64,000 nucleotides of DNA from an uncultured Vampirovibrio sp. (GCA_910579975.1 CAJTWU010000002.1:1-64000); one strand, 5' to 3'; numbered from the stretch's first letter, positions 1 through 7,717 are shown. The notes: a model not told the origin generated them from the sequence alone. A program made the numbers and translations.

Positions 1-475
1 AACCAAACCTCACAGGCATTTCATTTGGCACAACCCCCTTAAGGTATTCTTCCACCTCAACAAGATTAACCAGATAAAACCCTTTGTAATCAGCTCTTTG
101 AACAACTTCAAAAGCACCATGGTAAATTGCTGGAATACCTTTTCTTTTTAATCCGCGAACACCCAGAAGTCCTGATGGACAAACTACAACAAAATCACGA
201 AGTGTAGCACCGCTATTACCAACTACAACCTCAAGCCCGGTTACTCCGTTTTTAATATTGATATCAGTATCAGCATTGACACGAAGCAATGTTCGATGAG
301 TTTGTTTGTCACAAATATCGCATTCAGATGTTCCATACAAAACAACATTTTGTCTTAATACATTTTGAAAATTGTTATCAGTTATCCCTACTCTTACAAG
401 CCCTTGTTCCTGTGCAAAAAGAGGTAAACAGAGAAAAACAAAACACAATATTAATTTTATTACTTTGTTTCCCAA
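1..475 (-). CDS. SpoIID/LytB-domain secreted protein, 3' end outside window
   Basis: The minus strand reads from a TTG at 475 off the edge of the window, giving about 158 residues. An AGAAGG ribosome binding site sits 6 nt upstream of the TTG, inside the cysS 3' end, so the two genes overlap by 16 bp and are probably co-transcribed. Residues 1-21 form a signal peptide (cleavage near PLFA/QEQ). Around residues 115-158 the sequence 'YHGAFEVV...FYLVNLVEVEEYLKGVVPNEMP' fits the SpoIID/LytB domain, known in SpoIID as a peptidoglycan lytic transglycosylase and in LytB as an amidase enhancer. The catalytic part lies beyond the window. SpoIID-domain proteins occur in non-sporulating Cyanobacteria, so a general cell-wall role is more likely than sporulation. 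Confidence 0.8.
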   Translation of the reverse strand, partial: MGNKVIKLILCFVFLCLPLFAQEQGLVRVGITDNNFQNVLRQNVVLYGTSECDICDKQTHRTLLRVNADTDINIKNGVTGLEVVVGNSGATLRDFVVVCPSGLLGVRGLKRKGIPAIYHGAFEVVQRADYKGFYLVNLVEVEEYLKGVVPNEMPVRFG

Positions 476-1833
476 GTTGTACCTTCTTTAGAATCTTTTA
501 ACACAATTCCTACATTATCAAGAGCTATTCTGATTTTATCTGCAACGTCCCAGTTCTTTTCAGCACGGGCTTGTTTTCTTTTTTCAATAATTTCTTCCAT
601 TGAAGCGAAAGTTTCACCAAGTTCAGCACTGATTTCAAGAAGTTTACCGACAAGCTCATCTTCACTTAGTGTTGCTTTTTCAAAAGTAAAACCTAAAGTT
701 GATGCAAGCTTGTGCAATAAAGTAAACGCATAAGGAACATCTTTATTCGCTTTATTTGTTAAATCAAAAAGAACGGCAAGAGCTTTAGAAGTATTTAAAT
801 CTTCATCCATAGCGTTAACAAACTCTTTGTATTCATCAAATTGAGCCAAATCAAGTGTTTCATCAATTTTAGTACGTTTCGCATTAAGCATTCTCTTAAC
901 ACCATTAGCAGCAGCAACCAATGCTTCATCAGAAAACTCAACAGGCATTCTGTAATGGTTTGTCAAAATAAAGAAACGGATTGTATTTGAGTCATATGTC
1001 TTAAGCAAATCATCAATTGTAAGAAAATTACCCAGAGATTTTGACATTTTTTCTTTATTAATAGTTACAAAACCGTTATGCAGCCAATAGTTAACAAACT
1101 TGCATCCGTTTGCACATTCAGATTGTGCAATTTCGTTCTCATGATGCGGGAAAATCAAATCTGCTCCGCCCGCATGGATATCAATTGTTTTACCCAGATG
1201 TTTTTTGCTCATTGCAGAACATTCAATATGCCACCCCGGACGACCTACACCCCAAGGTGATTTATAACCGAACTTTTCGTCTTTTTTCCATAAAGCAAAA
1301 TCAAGCGGGTCTTCTTTTTGGTCACCTACTTCAATTCTTGCACCGCTTTCAAGCTGGTCAATAGGCTGTTTTGAAAGATATCCGTATTTAGGAAATTGCT
1401 TCACTCTGAAATATACATCTCCATTAGCTTCATAAGCAAAACCTTTGTTAATCAAATCTTTATTAATAGCAATCATCTCACCTAGAGTCTTGGTTGCAAA
1501 AGGTTCAATATCAGGTTTTAAGTTATTAAGAGCCTTCATGCTTTCAGAAAACTTGTTGTACCAGTATGTTGAGACTTCTTCGGGAGTCTTGCCTTCTGTT
1601 GCGGCTTTTTTAAGAATTTTATCATCAACATCGGTTACATTACGGCAATATGTAACGTCATATCCTTTAAATTTTAAATAACGATATAAAACATCCCAGG
1701 TAATATAGCATCTTGCATGACCTAAATGTGCATTATCGTAAACTGTAGGCCCGCAAACATACATTTTAACTTTATTAGGTTCAATTGTTTCAAACTGTTC
1801 AATTTGATTTGTGTAAGAATTATGTAATCTCAT
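460..1833 (-). CDS. cysS: Cysteinyl-tRNA synthetase
   Basis: Class I aminoacyl-tRNA synthetase charging tRNA-Cys in the cytoplasm. The 457 residues match the usual length. The HIGH-type motif is HLGH at 36-39 and the KMSKS loop is at 262-266. Zinc/cysteine-binding ligands Cys27, Cys205, His230 and Glu234 are at the positions expected from the E. coli enzyme. A GGGAG ribosome binding site lies upstream of the ATG. The SpoIID-like gene overlaps its 3' end. Nothing appears truncated. Confidence 0.97.
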   Translation of the reverse strand: MRLHNSYTNQIEQFETIEPNKVKMYVCGPTVYDNAHLGHARCYITWDVLYRYLKFKGYDVTYCRNVTDVDDKILKKAATEGKTPEEVSTYWYNKFSESMKALNNLKPDIEPFATKTLGEMIAINKDLINKGFAYEANGDVYFRVKQFPKYGYLSKQPIDQLESGARIEVGDQKEDPLDFALWKKDEKFGYKSPWGVGRPGWHIECSAMSKKHLGKTIDIHAGGADLIFPHHENEIAQSECANGCKFVNYWLHNGFVTINKEKMSKSLGNFLTIDDLLKTYDSNTIRFFILTNHYRMPVEFSDEALVAAANGVKRMLNAKRTKIDETLDLAQFDEYKEFVNAMDEDLNTSKALAVLFDLTNKANKDVPYAFTLLHKLASTLGFTFEKATLSEDELVGKLLEISAELGETFASMEEIIEKRKQARAEKNWDVADKIRIALDNVGIVLKDSKEGTTWETK

Positions 1834-1908
1834 AAAAAATAACTCCCTATTTGGTTACGATTTTATAACAAAGGAAAGTTATTGTCTATGCGCAAAAGAA
1901 CAACCAAA

Positions 1909-2241
1909 CTATTTTTCAATAATATTATCTATGAACCTAATCGTTTTTAAATATTTAGTGTTCATTTCTTCTGTTGAATTAAGAACCAACTTTATTAATT
2001 CTTCTTGGACTTCATTAACCTTAGTGCAATGCTTCACACCAAATTCATCAAGGGAAATATTCAATACTTCAATCAAACGCAAAAAATTATCAACTTGAGG
2101 AAATTGTTTTCCATTCTCAATATTACCAATATTTTTTTCACACATTTCAATTTTTTCTGCAAGTGCACCTTGAGTTAATCCAGCTCTCTTTCTTGCATTT
2201 TTGATAATATTTCCTATGAATTTTTTATCACTATATAACAT
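1909..2241 (-). CDS. XRE-family helix-turn-helix regulator
   Basis: A 110-residue protein whose first ~65 residues form an XRE/Cro-type HTH (LTQGALAEKI ... NIENGKQFPQVDNFLRLIEVL). The remainder is helical and of unknown role. It is a close paralogue of the next gene (2340-2666): both begin M-L-Y-[SD]-D-K-K-F-I-G and share 'IKNARKR' and 'ENGKQFP/ETGKQFP'. Both have an AAAGG-type ribosome binding site about 9 nt from the ATG. It lies in a cluster of small regulators next to a toxin/antisense-RNA module, which suggests accessory DNA. Target unknown. Confidence 0.85.
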   Translation of the reverse strand: MLYSDKKFIGNIIKNARKRAGLTQGALAEKIEMCEKNIGNIENGKQFPQVDNFLRLIEVLNISLDEFGVKHCTKVNEVQEELIKLVLNSTEEMNTKYLKTIRFIDNIIEK

Positions 2242-2339
2242 AAATTTTGCCTTTTAATTAAAAGTAGCTTATTTTTAGAGACTTTATAACCAGACATGTT
2301 TCTATATTTAGCAAAAAGTAAAGCATTTATGGTGCAATA

Positions 2340-2666
2340 TTATATCTGCTTAGCAATTTTCAACAATTTAGCATAATTAGCCACTTCATCAGATGTTGCT
2401 AATAAAATTTGTTTTAATAAATATTCTTTGTTTGTATCTTCTTTGTCACAAGTTTGTTTTAAACCAAATTCATCTATAGAGATTTCTAACAAATCAATTA
2501 TTCGCAAAAAATTATTAACTTTTGGGAACTGTTTTCCAGTTTCAATATTAACAAGATTTTTTTCAGACATATTTATCTTTTCAGCCAAATCTGCCTGAGT
2601 CATCTTAACTCTTTTCCTAGCATTCTTAATAACTTTACCAATAAATTTTTTATCATCGTAGAGCAT
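2340..2666 (-). CDS. XRE-family helix-turn-helix regulator (paralogue of 1909-2241)
   Basis: 108 residues from the ATG at 2666. An upstream in-frame start at 2699 is possible, but MLYDDKKFIG aligns with the start of the neighbouring paralogue and has the same ribosome binding site spacing, so I chose the shorter form. HTH of XRE type (MTQADLAEKINMSEKNLVNIETGKQFP). It is divergent from the small gene at 2779. The shared intergenic region contains inverted repeats (ATACTTC/GAAGTAT and CCTGTT/AACAGG) that could be its operator. Confidence 0.85.
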   Translation of the reverse strand: MLYDDKKFIGKVIKNARKRVKMTQADLAEKINMSEKNLVNIETGKQFPKVNNFLRIIDLLEISIDEFGLKQTCDKEDTNKEYLLKQILLATSDEVANYAKLLKIAKQI

Positions 2667-2714
2667 AAATATTTTACCTTTTTTGACGATACCAAACATG
2701 TTGCGTAATTTTAA

Positions 2715-2751
2715 CCTGTTATGTTATACTTCTATTTAAAACAGGAAGTAT
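2715..2751. promoter_or_regulatory. Nested inverted repeats, candidate operator
   Basis: CCTGTT (2715-2720) pairs with AACAGG (2740-2745), and ATACTTC (2726-2732) pairs with GAAGTAT (2745-2751). They lie between the divergent XRE gene (2666, minus) and small gene (2779, plus), where an autoregulatory XRE operator would be expected. Binding is inferred only. Confidence 0.35.
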
Positions 2752-2778
2752 GTAATACCTTTAGGAAAGGAGAAATTT

Positions 2779-3000
2779 ATGAAAAGAGATTTAGAAACCA
2801 TGTCTATAGATTGCGTAGGAGATATAAGAGAAATACGAAGCTCATTAATAATATTACAAAACGCAATACAAAATGAATTTGCAGATACAGAAAATATCGA
2901 TATAGACCGACATTTACGTATACTTCTTGAAAAAATTGATAAAACATTAGATAAATCTGAAAATTTACATGAAGCTATCTGTTTTAGTCCAGAAGAGTAA
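2779..3000 (+). CDS. Small hypothetical protein (73 aa)
   Basis: A strong GGAAAGGAG ribosome binding site sits 6-7 nt before the ATG. The product is an acidic, mostly helical protein with no signal peptide or membrane segment; I recognise no family. It is divergent from an XRE regulator across a short region with inverted repeats and may be controlled by it. Its last 17 bases overlap the end of a convergent XRE pseudogene. Confidence 0.6.
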   Translation: MKRDLETMSIDCVGDIREIRSSLIILQNAIQNEFADTENIDIDRHLRILLEKIDKTLDKSENLHEAICFSPEE

Positions 3001-3214
3001 AATCAAAAAATTTATATAGAGGAACATCCAAAATATTAGAAACCTGAATTAATTTTTTCAAACTAATATATCTTTCAACACGTTCGACATGACCAATGAA
3101 CTTTAAATTTGCATTTAAAAGTTCTGAAAGTTTTTCTTGAGAAATATTTTTTTCAAGACGTTATTTTCTTATATTTTTACCTAATTTTATGTAAATATCT
3201 TTATCAAAATCCAT
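2984..3214 (-). pseudogene. XRE-type regulator interrupted by an in-frame stop
   Basis: On the minus strand an ATG at 3214 opens 'MDFDKDIYIKLGKNIRK', then a TAA (3161-3163), then the same frame continues 'RLEKNISQEKLSELLNAN...' and 'YISLKKLIQVSNILDVPLYKFFDF' to a stop at 2984. Read through, this is a 76-residue XRE-like HTH protein in a single frame, with one codon (probably AAA) changed to TAA. It may be decay or a sequencing error. It sits between other XRE genes and a toxin/antisense-RNA module, fitting turnover of accessory genes here. Confidence 0.7.
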
Positions 3215-3274
3215 ACCGATATGATATTTTATATATCAGGCAAGCACCACTAGCGTATAAGCACCATTTATCAC

Positions 3275-3303
3275 TTGACAAAAAATGCACAATCGTAAAT
3301 AAT
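3275..3303 (+). promoter_or_regulatory. Promoter of antisense RNA, copy 1
   Basis: TTGACA (3275-3280), 17-nt spacer, AATAAT (3298-3303). The second copy at 20298-20326 has the same -35, spacer length and -10. Transcription would start near CATAGGGGG at 3309. Confidence 0.7.
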
Positions 3304-3308
3304 GTAAG

Positions 3309-3420
3309 CATAGGGGGAAGCCCTAAAGAAATTCCACTTCCTTAGAGCTTCGCTTAGTACCCCCTAAATTCCTAAGAATTTAAAAAAAGTTCCAGTATCT
3401 CTAGTACTGGGATTTTTTCT
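3309..3420 (+). ncRNA. Putative antisense antitoxin RNA, copy 1
   Basis: The predicted plus-strand RNA of about 110 nt starts after a TTGACA-N17-AATAAT promoter. Its 5' part folds into a two-tier hairpin: TAGGGGG (3311-3317) with CCCCCTA (3360-3366), and GAAGC (3317-3321) with GCTTC (3347-3351). It ends at an intrinsic terminator, CCAGTA (3392-3397) with TACTGG (3405-3410) followed by GATTTTTTC. It is fully antisense to the 3' half of the short ORF at 3372-3458, the arrangement of type I antitoxins such as RatA/TxpA. A diverged second copy (20332-20456) keeps the structure. No expression data; function inferred. Confidence 0.65.
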
Positions 3421-3458
3421 TTGTAACATCTTGCGATGTAATACATCAAAGAAATCAC
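3372..3458 (-). CDS. Short ORF, putative type I toxin-like peptide, copy 1 (28 aa)
   Basis: GTG start at 3458 with a strong GGAGGG ribosome binding site 8 nt upstream. The 28-residue peptide ends '...ILELFLNS', like the second copy's '...LKLLFNS'. It is less hydrophobic than copy 2 (contains RCYKEK), so it may have diverged or be inactive. The leader contains CCCTCCT in the mRNA, complementary to the ribosome binding site (plus-strand AGGAGGG 3504-3510 with CCCTCCT 3467-3473), as in translation-silenced type I toxin mRNAs. A minus-strand promoter TAGACA-N17-TAATAT (3537-3565) lies upstream. Confidence 0.5.
   Translation of the reverse strand: MISLMYYIARCYKEKIPVLEILELFLNS
3392..3420 (+). terminator. 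Intrinsic terminator of antisense RNA, copy 1
   Basis: Stem CCAGTA/TACTGG with a 7-nt loop, followed by GATTTTTTCT. It lies inside the antisense strand of the short ORF. Confidence 0.75.
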
Positions 3459-3536
3459 GGTTTGCACCCTCCTCTCTAGCTTATTCTATAGTCCTCTCGT
3501 CTTAGGAGGGGGTTTTAGGTACTACCCATAGAAAAT

Positions 3537-3565
3537 ATATTACAATATTTCAATATATTTGTCTA
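3537..3565 (-). promoter_or_regulatory. Promoter of short toxin-like ORF, copy 1
   Basis: On the minus strand TAGACA (3565-3560), 17-nt spacer, TAATAT (3542-3537), then a start near the conserved TATGGGTAGT shared with copy 2. Confidence 0.5.
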
Positions 3566-3575
3566 TTTTTTGTTG

Positions 3576-3581
3576 TATAAT
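3576..3581 (+). promoter_or_regulatory. -10 element of leaderless folC
   Basis: TATAAT is followed by exactly 6 nt and then the ATG at 3588. There is no ribosome binding site, so transcription should start at or next to the A of the ATG. Confidence 0.6.
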
Positions 3582-3587
3582 CATTTT

Positions 3588-4718
3588 ATGAACTACGAAG
3601 AAACAATACAAGATTTAACTTCCAAAGGTAAGTTTTATATAGATTTAGGTCTGGATAGAATTAAGGCAGCACTTGAAGAACTCGGTAACCCGCAAGATGA
3701 TTTAAAATTTATCCATGTGGCGGGAACAAACGGCAAGGGTTCGGTTTGTGCAATGCTTGACTCAATTCTCAGAGAAGCCGGATATAAAACAGGTTTGTAC
3801 ACAAGTCCTCACATCTTTGAATACACAGAAAGAATTAAAATTAACGGAGTCGAAATCCCAAAAGAAGATTTTGCAAGATTGTATCCAAAAACCGAAATCC
3901 ATTTAACAGAATTTGAAATTCTTACAATTATTGCATTTAGATATTTTAAAGAACAAAATGTTGAACTTGTAATCCTTGAAACAGGTATGGGTGGACGATT
4001 AGATGCAACAAATATTATTAAGGAAAACCTGTGTTCAATAATCACGCAAATAGATTTAGACCACACAGACCGTCTTGGTAAAACAAAAGACGAAATAGCT
4101 TTTGAAAAAGCGGGAATAATTAAACCAAATTGTCCTGTAATAACTTCCATGGGCTATGAAGCAATCCGTGACCGTGCTGATGAAATAGGCTCAATGCTTA
4201 TTTTCACATCACCATTTGTACCGCAAGGCTTTGTAGAAGCACTTTCACTCAAAGGATTACACCAGATTGAAAACCTTGCGCTTGTTTTAAGTGCAATTAA
4301 TTATCTTTTCAAAGATATTGATGAAAATATAATTAAACGCGGTTTAATTAAAGTCAAAAATCCATTCAGATTTGAGTATTTTGAAGATAAAAACCTTATT
4401 ATTGATGCTTCACACAATCCTAATGGCATAAAAGCTTTGAGAGAAAATCTCGATTATTATTATCCAAATCAAAAACGCAGATTTGTTTTCGGGTGTCTTA
4501 GAACAAAAGACTACGCAAAAATGATGCAGATACTTTTTCAGGAAGATGACGAAGTATATTTAAACAACTTTGATTATAAAGATGCTTGCACCTACGAAGA
4601 ACTTAAAGAACAATGTCCGATTGAAGCAAAACCTTACAACAGAGAAAATTTAACAACAGACAAACTCAATATTATTTGCGGTTCGTTTTATATGATATCA
4701 TCTATTAAGTTATATTAA
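3588..4718 (+). CDS. folC: Folylpolyglutamate/dihydrofolate synthase
   Basis: Mur-ligase-type ATP-dependent enzyme adding glutamate to (dihydro)folate in the cytoplasm. Of 376 residues, GTNGKGS (46-52) is the nucleotide-binding loop, and 'HVAGTNGKGSVCAMLDSIL', 'TSPH', 'LETGMGGRLDATN' and 'DHTDRLG' are typical of the family. At 376 residues it is somewhat shorter than the usual 400-430. An in-frame TTG at 3570 exists, but a TATAAT box overlaps that region, so I take the ATG at 3588 as the start of a leaderless message. The toxin-like module lies just upstream on the opposite strand. Confidence 0.93.
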   Translation: MNYEETIQDLTSKGKFYIDLGLDRIKAALEELGNPQDDLKFIHVAGTNGKGSVCAMLDSILREAGYKTGLYTSPHIFEYTERIKINGVEIPKEDFARLYPKTEIHLTEFEILTIIAFRYFKEQNVELVILETGMGGRLDATNIIKENLCSIITQIDLDHTDRLGKTKDEIAFEKAGIIKPNCPVITSMGYEAIRDRADEIGSMLIFTSPFVPQGFVEALSLKGLHQIENLALVLSAINYLFKDIDENIIKRGLIKVKNPFRFEYFEDKNLIIDASHNPNGIKALRENLDYYYPNQKRRFVFGCLRTKDYAKMMQILFQEDDEVYLNNFDYKDACTYEELKEQCPIEAKPYNRENLTTDKLNIICGSFYMISSIKLY

Positions 4719-4776
4719 CTCTCATGTTGTTTAAAAACAGCCTTTTTGTTACGATAAAACTAAAAGGGGTATTATT

Positions 4777-5508
4777 ATGAGAATTAATCCAATCAACACA
4801 AATCAAGTTTCTTATAGAGGTAATTTAGGTAAGACAGGAGCTTTAGCTATGAAGAAAGAATTGATATTTTTAGGACCGCCGGCATGCGGTAAAGGAACCC
4901 AAACAAACAGATTATCAGAATTTCTGGGACTTCCTCACATTGATACAGGCTCGTTATTGAGAGCTGAAATCGCAAAAGAAAGCGAAGAAGGCAAAACTGC
5001 TAAATCTTTTATTGATAAAGGTTTGTTAGTGCCTGTAGCTTTGGTTGCAAGAATTATTAAAAACAAACTTGCAAGCAAAGAATGTGAAAACGGCTATGTG
5101 TTAGACGGTTTTCCAAGAAGTCTTGAACAAGCAGAACAACTTGAAGAAATTAACAAAGAAGTAGATGGAGATAAGAAAGCTTCTTTCAAAGCTATCTATT
5201 TTGATATTGATCCGCAAATTCTTCTTGAAAGAATTATCTATCGTCAATCTTGTCCTCAATGCGGTGAAATTTATAACAAGAAATTTAAACCATCAAAAGT
5301 TGAAGATGAATGTGACAATTGCCACGTGCCATTGAAAACAAGAGCAGATGATAATGCCGAAACTGCAAAATCGCGTTTTGATACATATTTTGAACAAACA
5401 GCACCATTAGTTAACTTCTATGAAAACAAAGGCGTTTTAACAAAACTTGATGCAATGGGTTCAATCGAAGAAGTTTGGCAAAGACTTCTAAAAATTATTA
5501 ATGGTTAG
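4777..5508 (+). CDS. adk: Adenylate kinase with N-terminal tag extension
   Basis: Catalyses ATP + AMP to 2 ADP. P-loop GPPACGKGT at 33-41. The LID carries a zinc-type Cys4 site (Cys159, Cys162, Cys179, Cys182), as in many Gram-positive and anaerobe enzymes. Family members begin at the equivalent of Met25 (MKKELIFLGPP). Here 24 extra residues precede it, starting MRINPINTNQ-VSYRGN, which matches the tag seen on five other proteins in this window. The outer ATG has AAAAGGGG 7 nt upstream. The inner ATG at 4849 has its own GGAG 8 nt upstream, so two isoforms are plausible. A strong terminator follows. Confidence 0.95.
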   Translation: MRINPINTNQVSYRGNLGKTGALAMKKELIFLGPPACGKGTQTNRLSEFLGLPHIDTGSLLRAEIAKESEEGKTAKSFIDKGLLVPVALVARIIKNKLASKECENGYVLDGFPRSLEQAEQLEEINKEVDGDKKASFKAIYFDIDPQILLERIIYRQSCPQCGEIYNKKFKPSKVEDECDNCHVPLKTRADDNAETAKSRFDTYFEQTAPLVNFYENKGVLTKLDAMGSIEEVWQRLLKIING

Positions 5509-5550
5509 GAGTAAATAAAAATAGCTTGACTTTTAACCGTCCATTCTTAA

Positions 5551-5580
5551 AAAAATATCATCTAAACGGATGATATTTTT
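5551..5580 (+). terminator. Intrinsic terminator after adk
   Basis: A 12-bp perfect stem, AAAAATATCATC (5551-5562) with GATGATATTTTT (5569-5580), 6-nt loop, then a T run. It is A-rich on the 5' side and could work in both directions. Confidence 0.8.
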
Positions 5581-5638
5581 TTTTAACAGTAAAGAACCAC
5601 CCGAAAATACCGATAATACTTAAGGAAGGACGGTAAAA

Positions 5639-7267
5639 TTGTTTAACACAATGAACACAGTACGCCCAAGACCCTATCCTCAAAGGGGAACAGGCAACTA
5701 TAATGCAGGCAATACGGGTACTGATGCTGATGGACATAATAAAAATGGTCAGGAACAACAGCAACAGCACCGAGAAACTGTTGCCCGCGGTCGTGCTGAA
5801 GATGTTCAACAACCACAAGTTCAGCCAAGACAAGCAATTTATTCACCGGCTGTAAATGCTTATGCACAAAAATCCGCTTTCCCAAACCAAACTTCTCCTA
5901 TGCAAGGAGCGGCTTATCCTGTTCAAGGCGGACAAATTAATCCTCAACAGTATCAGGCAATTCAAACACAAGCCGGTTATCAGCCTATTTCTTCAGCAGA
6001 ACCGGCTGCAACTAAGCCTCAACAAAGAAGTAACAGAATTAATATTGCACAAATATTAAAAGATTTCAGAAACACTATTAAAGCAATAGCAACTCCGCCT
6101 GAAATCGAAGAAGATGTTAACCATTATTTAAAAATTGTTGAACAACAGGTTCGCGAAGACAAACCTCAAGTTAATCTTATCCAGAGTAACTTGAAAATCG
6201 CAGCCTCTTTATTAGACAAATATATTTCTGAAACACTTAAAAAAGACTCAAAAGTTGTTCAGAATTGGCTTGATGCACTTTTCTTACAAAGAATTGATTA
6301 TAAATACGATGCAGAAGATATTAATCCAAACTTCCTCGTAAAATTCCCTGAAGACAACAAAAAACAGGAACAAGAAACTGAAATCAAAGAAGAACAGCAG
6401 CAAGAACAGAGTGCTGAAATCGAAGAATATGAACCTGGAACACTTGAAACTGAATTTGCTCAAGCAAAAGAAAAAATCGCTACCAAGCCTAATATAACAA
6501 TTATTCCACAAGATACAAGACTAAAATCTTTGTTTATGGAAGCTAAAAAACACGCTTTTTCTAACAATCCGCAAAAAGCAATGGCAATGTTTAAAGAAGC
6601 TTTCAACAGAGCAGATGAAATTAAAGATAGTGAAACTCAATCAAGAATTTGTCTTGAAATAGGTAAAATCTATGATGACAATGATTTTGTTGTACAGGCA
6701 CTAAACAGCTACAACAAATCACTTCAGTACACAACAGATACAAATGTTAAGTCAAAAGCACACTATTCAATGGCTCAAATTTATGACGATGTAAATCAAG
6801 TCGGACCAGCACTTGAACACTATATCACATCAATCTCTTATGCCGGCAAAACCGATGACTTAATCGGTCAATCTGATTCTTTAACAAGAGTAGCTAATAT
6901 TTTTACAGATAAATACGATGAAACCAATGCATTTGACTATTACGAAGTTGCACGCAAACTAGTAGAACAAACAGCAGATAATAATATGAAAGGTTATGTA
7001 CTTTCAAATACTGCTGATGCTTGTGTTCAGTTTAGAAAAAATGACAAGGCTTTGAAATACTACGCAGAAGCTGTTAAGAATTATGAAACAACAAATGCAT
7101 TAGAAGAAATTGCAGAAAACTACAAATCAGCAGCAGAGTTAATGATTGAATTCAAAAGCCCTAATAAAGCAAAATCTTTATTAAAAAAAGCTTTGGTTAA
7201 CGCTGTTAAAACAAAAAATGAAGATTTGATTTCCGAAATAAACTTACTTTTAGCAAGTGTTGCTTAA
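5639..7267 (+). CDS. TPR-repeat protein with Gln/Pro-rich N-terminus
   Basis: 542 residues with no signal peptide. Residues 1-135 are low-complexity and rich in Q, P, N and Y. Residues ~240-275 are a Glu/Gln-rich acidic stretch. Residues ~290-540 are helical tetratricopeptide-like repeats (for example 'AFSNNPQKAMAMFKEAFNRA' and 'FVVQALNSYNKSLQY'). The start is a TTG, chosen because AAGGAAGGA lies 8 nt upstream; the first ATG (5651) is too far from it. A scaffold role is likely, but partners are unknown. A related TPR architecture recurs at 31581-33824. Confidence 0.75.
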   Translation: MFNTMNTVRPRPYPQRGTGNYNAGNTGTDADGHNKNGQEQQQQHRETVARGRAEDVQQPQVQPRQAIYSPAVNAYAQKSAFPNQTSPMQGAAYPVQGGQINPQQYQAIQTQAGYQPISSAEPAATKPQQRSNRINIAQILKDFRNTIKAIATPPEIEEDVNHYLKIVEQQVREDKPQVNLIQSNLKIAASLLDKYISETLKKDSKVVQNWLDALFLQRIDYKYDAEDINPNFLVKFPEDNKKQEQETEIKEEQQQEQSAEIEEYEPGTLETEFAQAKEKIATKPNITIIPQDTRLKSLFMEAKKHAFSNNPQKAMAMFKEAFNRADEIKDSETQSRICLEIGKIYDDNDFVVQALNSYNKSLQYTTDTNVKSKAHYSMAQIYDDVNQVGPALEHYITSISYAGKTDDLIGQSDSLTRVANIFTDKYDETNAFDYYEVARKLVEQTADNNMKGYVLSNTADACVQFRKNDKALKYYAEAVKNYETTNALEEIAENYKSAAELMIEFKSPNKAKSLLKKALVNAVKTKNEDLISEINLLLASVA

Positions 7268-7459
7268 TTAACAATCTTCATCATCAAAACCAATATGATT
7301 TACTCCAAATGTTAAAAGCTTTCTGAATAGTATTTCATTTTGATTGATTATATGTTCATAATCCTCTTTAGATAAATTATTTCTCCACTTTAATGCATCC
7401 AAAGAAACCTTACACATATCAGTGATATTATAAAATTCTCTAATAGCTTCTTTATTCAT
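7268..7459 (-). CDS. Small hypothetical protein (63 aa)
   Basis: The frame is open back to 7492, but AAGGAGGGG lies immediately upstream of the internal ATG at 7459, so that is the start. The helical protein begins MNKEAIREFYNITDMC and ends in an acidic FDDEDC. No family recognised. It is convergent with the TPR gene, and its stop directly abuts that gene's stop codon. Confidence 0.6.
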   Translation of the reverse strand: MNKEAIREFYNITDMCKVSLDALKWRNNLSKEDYEHIINQNEILFRKLLTFGVNHIGFDDEDC

Positions 7460-7549
7460 ATCCCCTCCTTGTCTTAGACATGATATTAACATAGTTTTAT
7501 ATCATTGTAAAGTCTTTTATCAAAATTAAGACAAAATTAGAAACAATGT

Positions 7550-7555
7550 TATGAT
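7550..7555 (+). promoter_or_regulatory. -10 element of leaderless AbrB-like gene
   Basis: TATGAT, 6 nt, then the ATG at 7562; no ribosome binding site. Confidence 0.5.
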
Positions 7556-7561
7556 AAAGAT

Positions 7562-7717
7562 ATGAATTTTAAACTTGATAAAAAATTTGTTAAACTTGGA
7601 AGAAGCTGGGGGATGATTATACCGCCCTGGTTTTTTAAAATGTTGGAAATAGACCCGCAAAAAGATGAAGTAACACTTCATGTAGAAAAAAACCGTATTA
7701 TAATTGAGAAAAAATGA
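7562..7717 (+). CDS. AbrB/MazE-like small DNA-binding protein (51 aa)
   Basis: 'KLGRSWGMIIPPWFFKMLEIDPQKDEVTLHVEKNRIIIEK' fits the swapped-hairpin AbrB/MazE fold (K-x-G-[RN]-S-W-x-x-x-[IL]-P), found in transition-state regulators and antitoxins. A paralogue lies at 35301-35462. Its stop overlaps the rpe start (ATGA), so rpe is probably translationally coupled to it. No toxin gene is adjacent, so a regulator role is more likely than an antitoxin role. Confidence 0.75.
   Translation: MNFKLDKKFVKLGRSWGMIIPPWFFKMLEIDPQKDEVTLHVEKNRIIIEKK

Noticed and set aside
3109..3345. 78-codon plus-strand open frame
   Set aside because: It runs antisense to the XRE pseudogene and through the antisense-RNA promoter and hairpin; no ribosome binding site and an improbable composition.
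7562..7717. MazE antitoxin of a type II toxin-antitoxin pair
   Set aside because: The following gene is rpe, not a MazF/PIN toxin; the same holds for the paralogue before serS.
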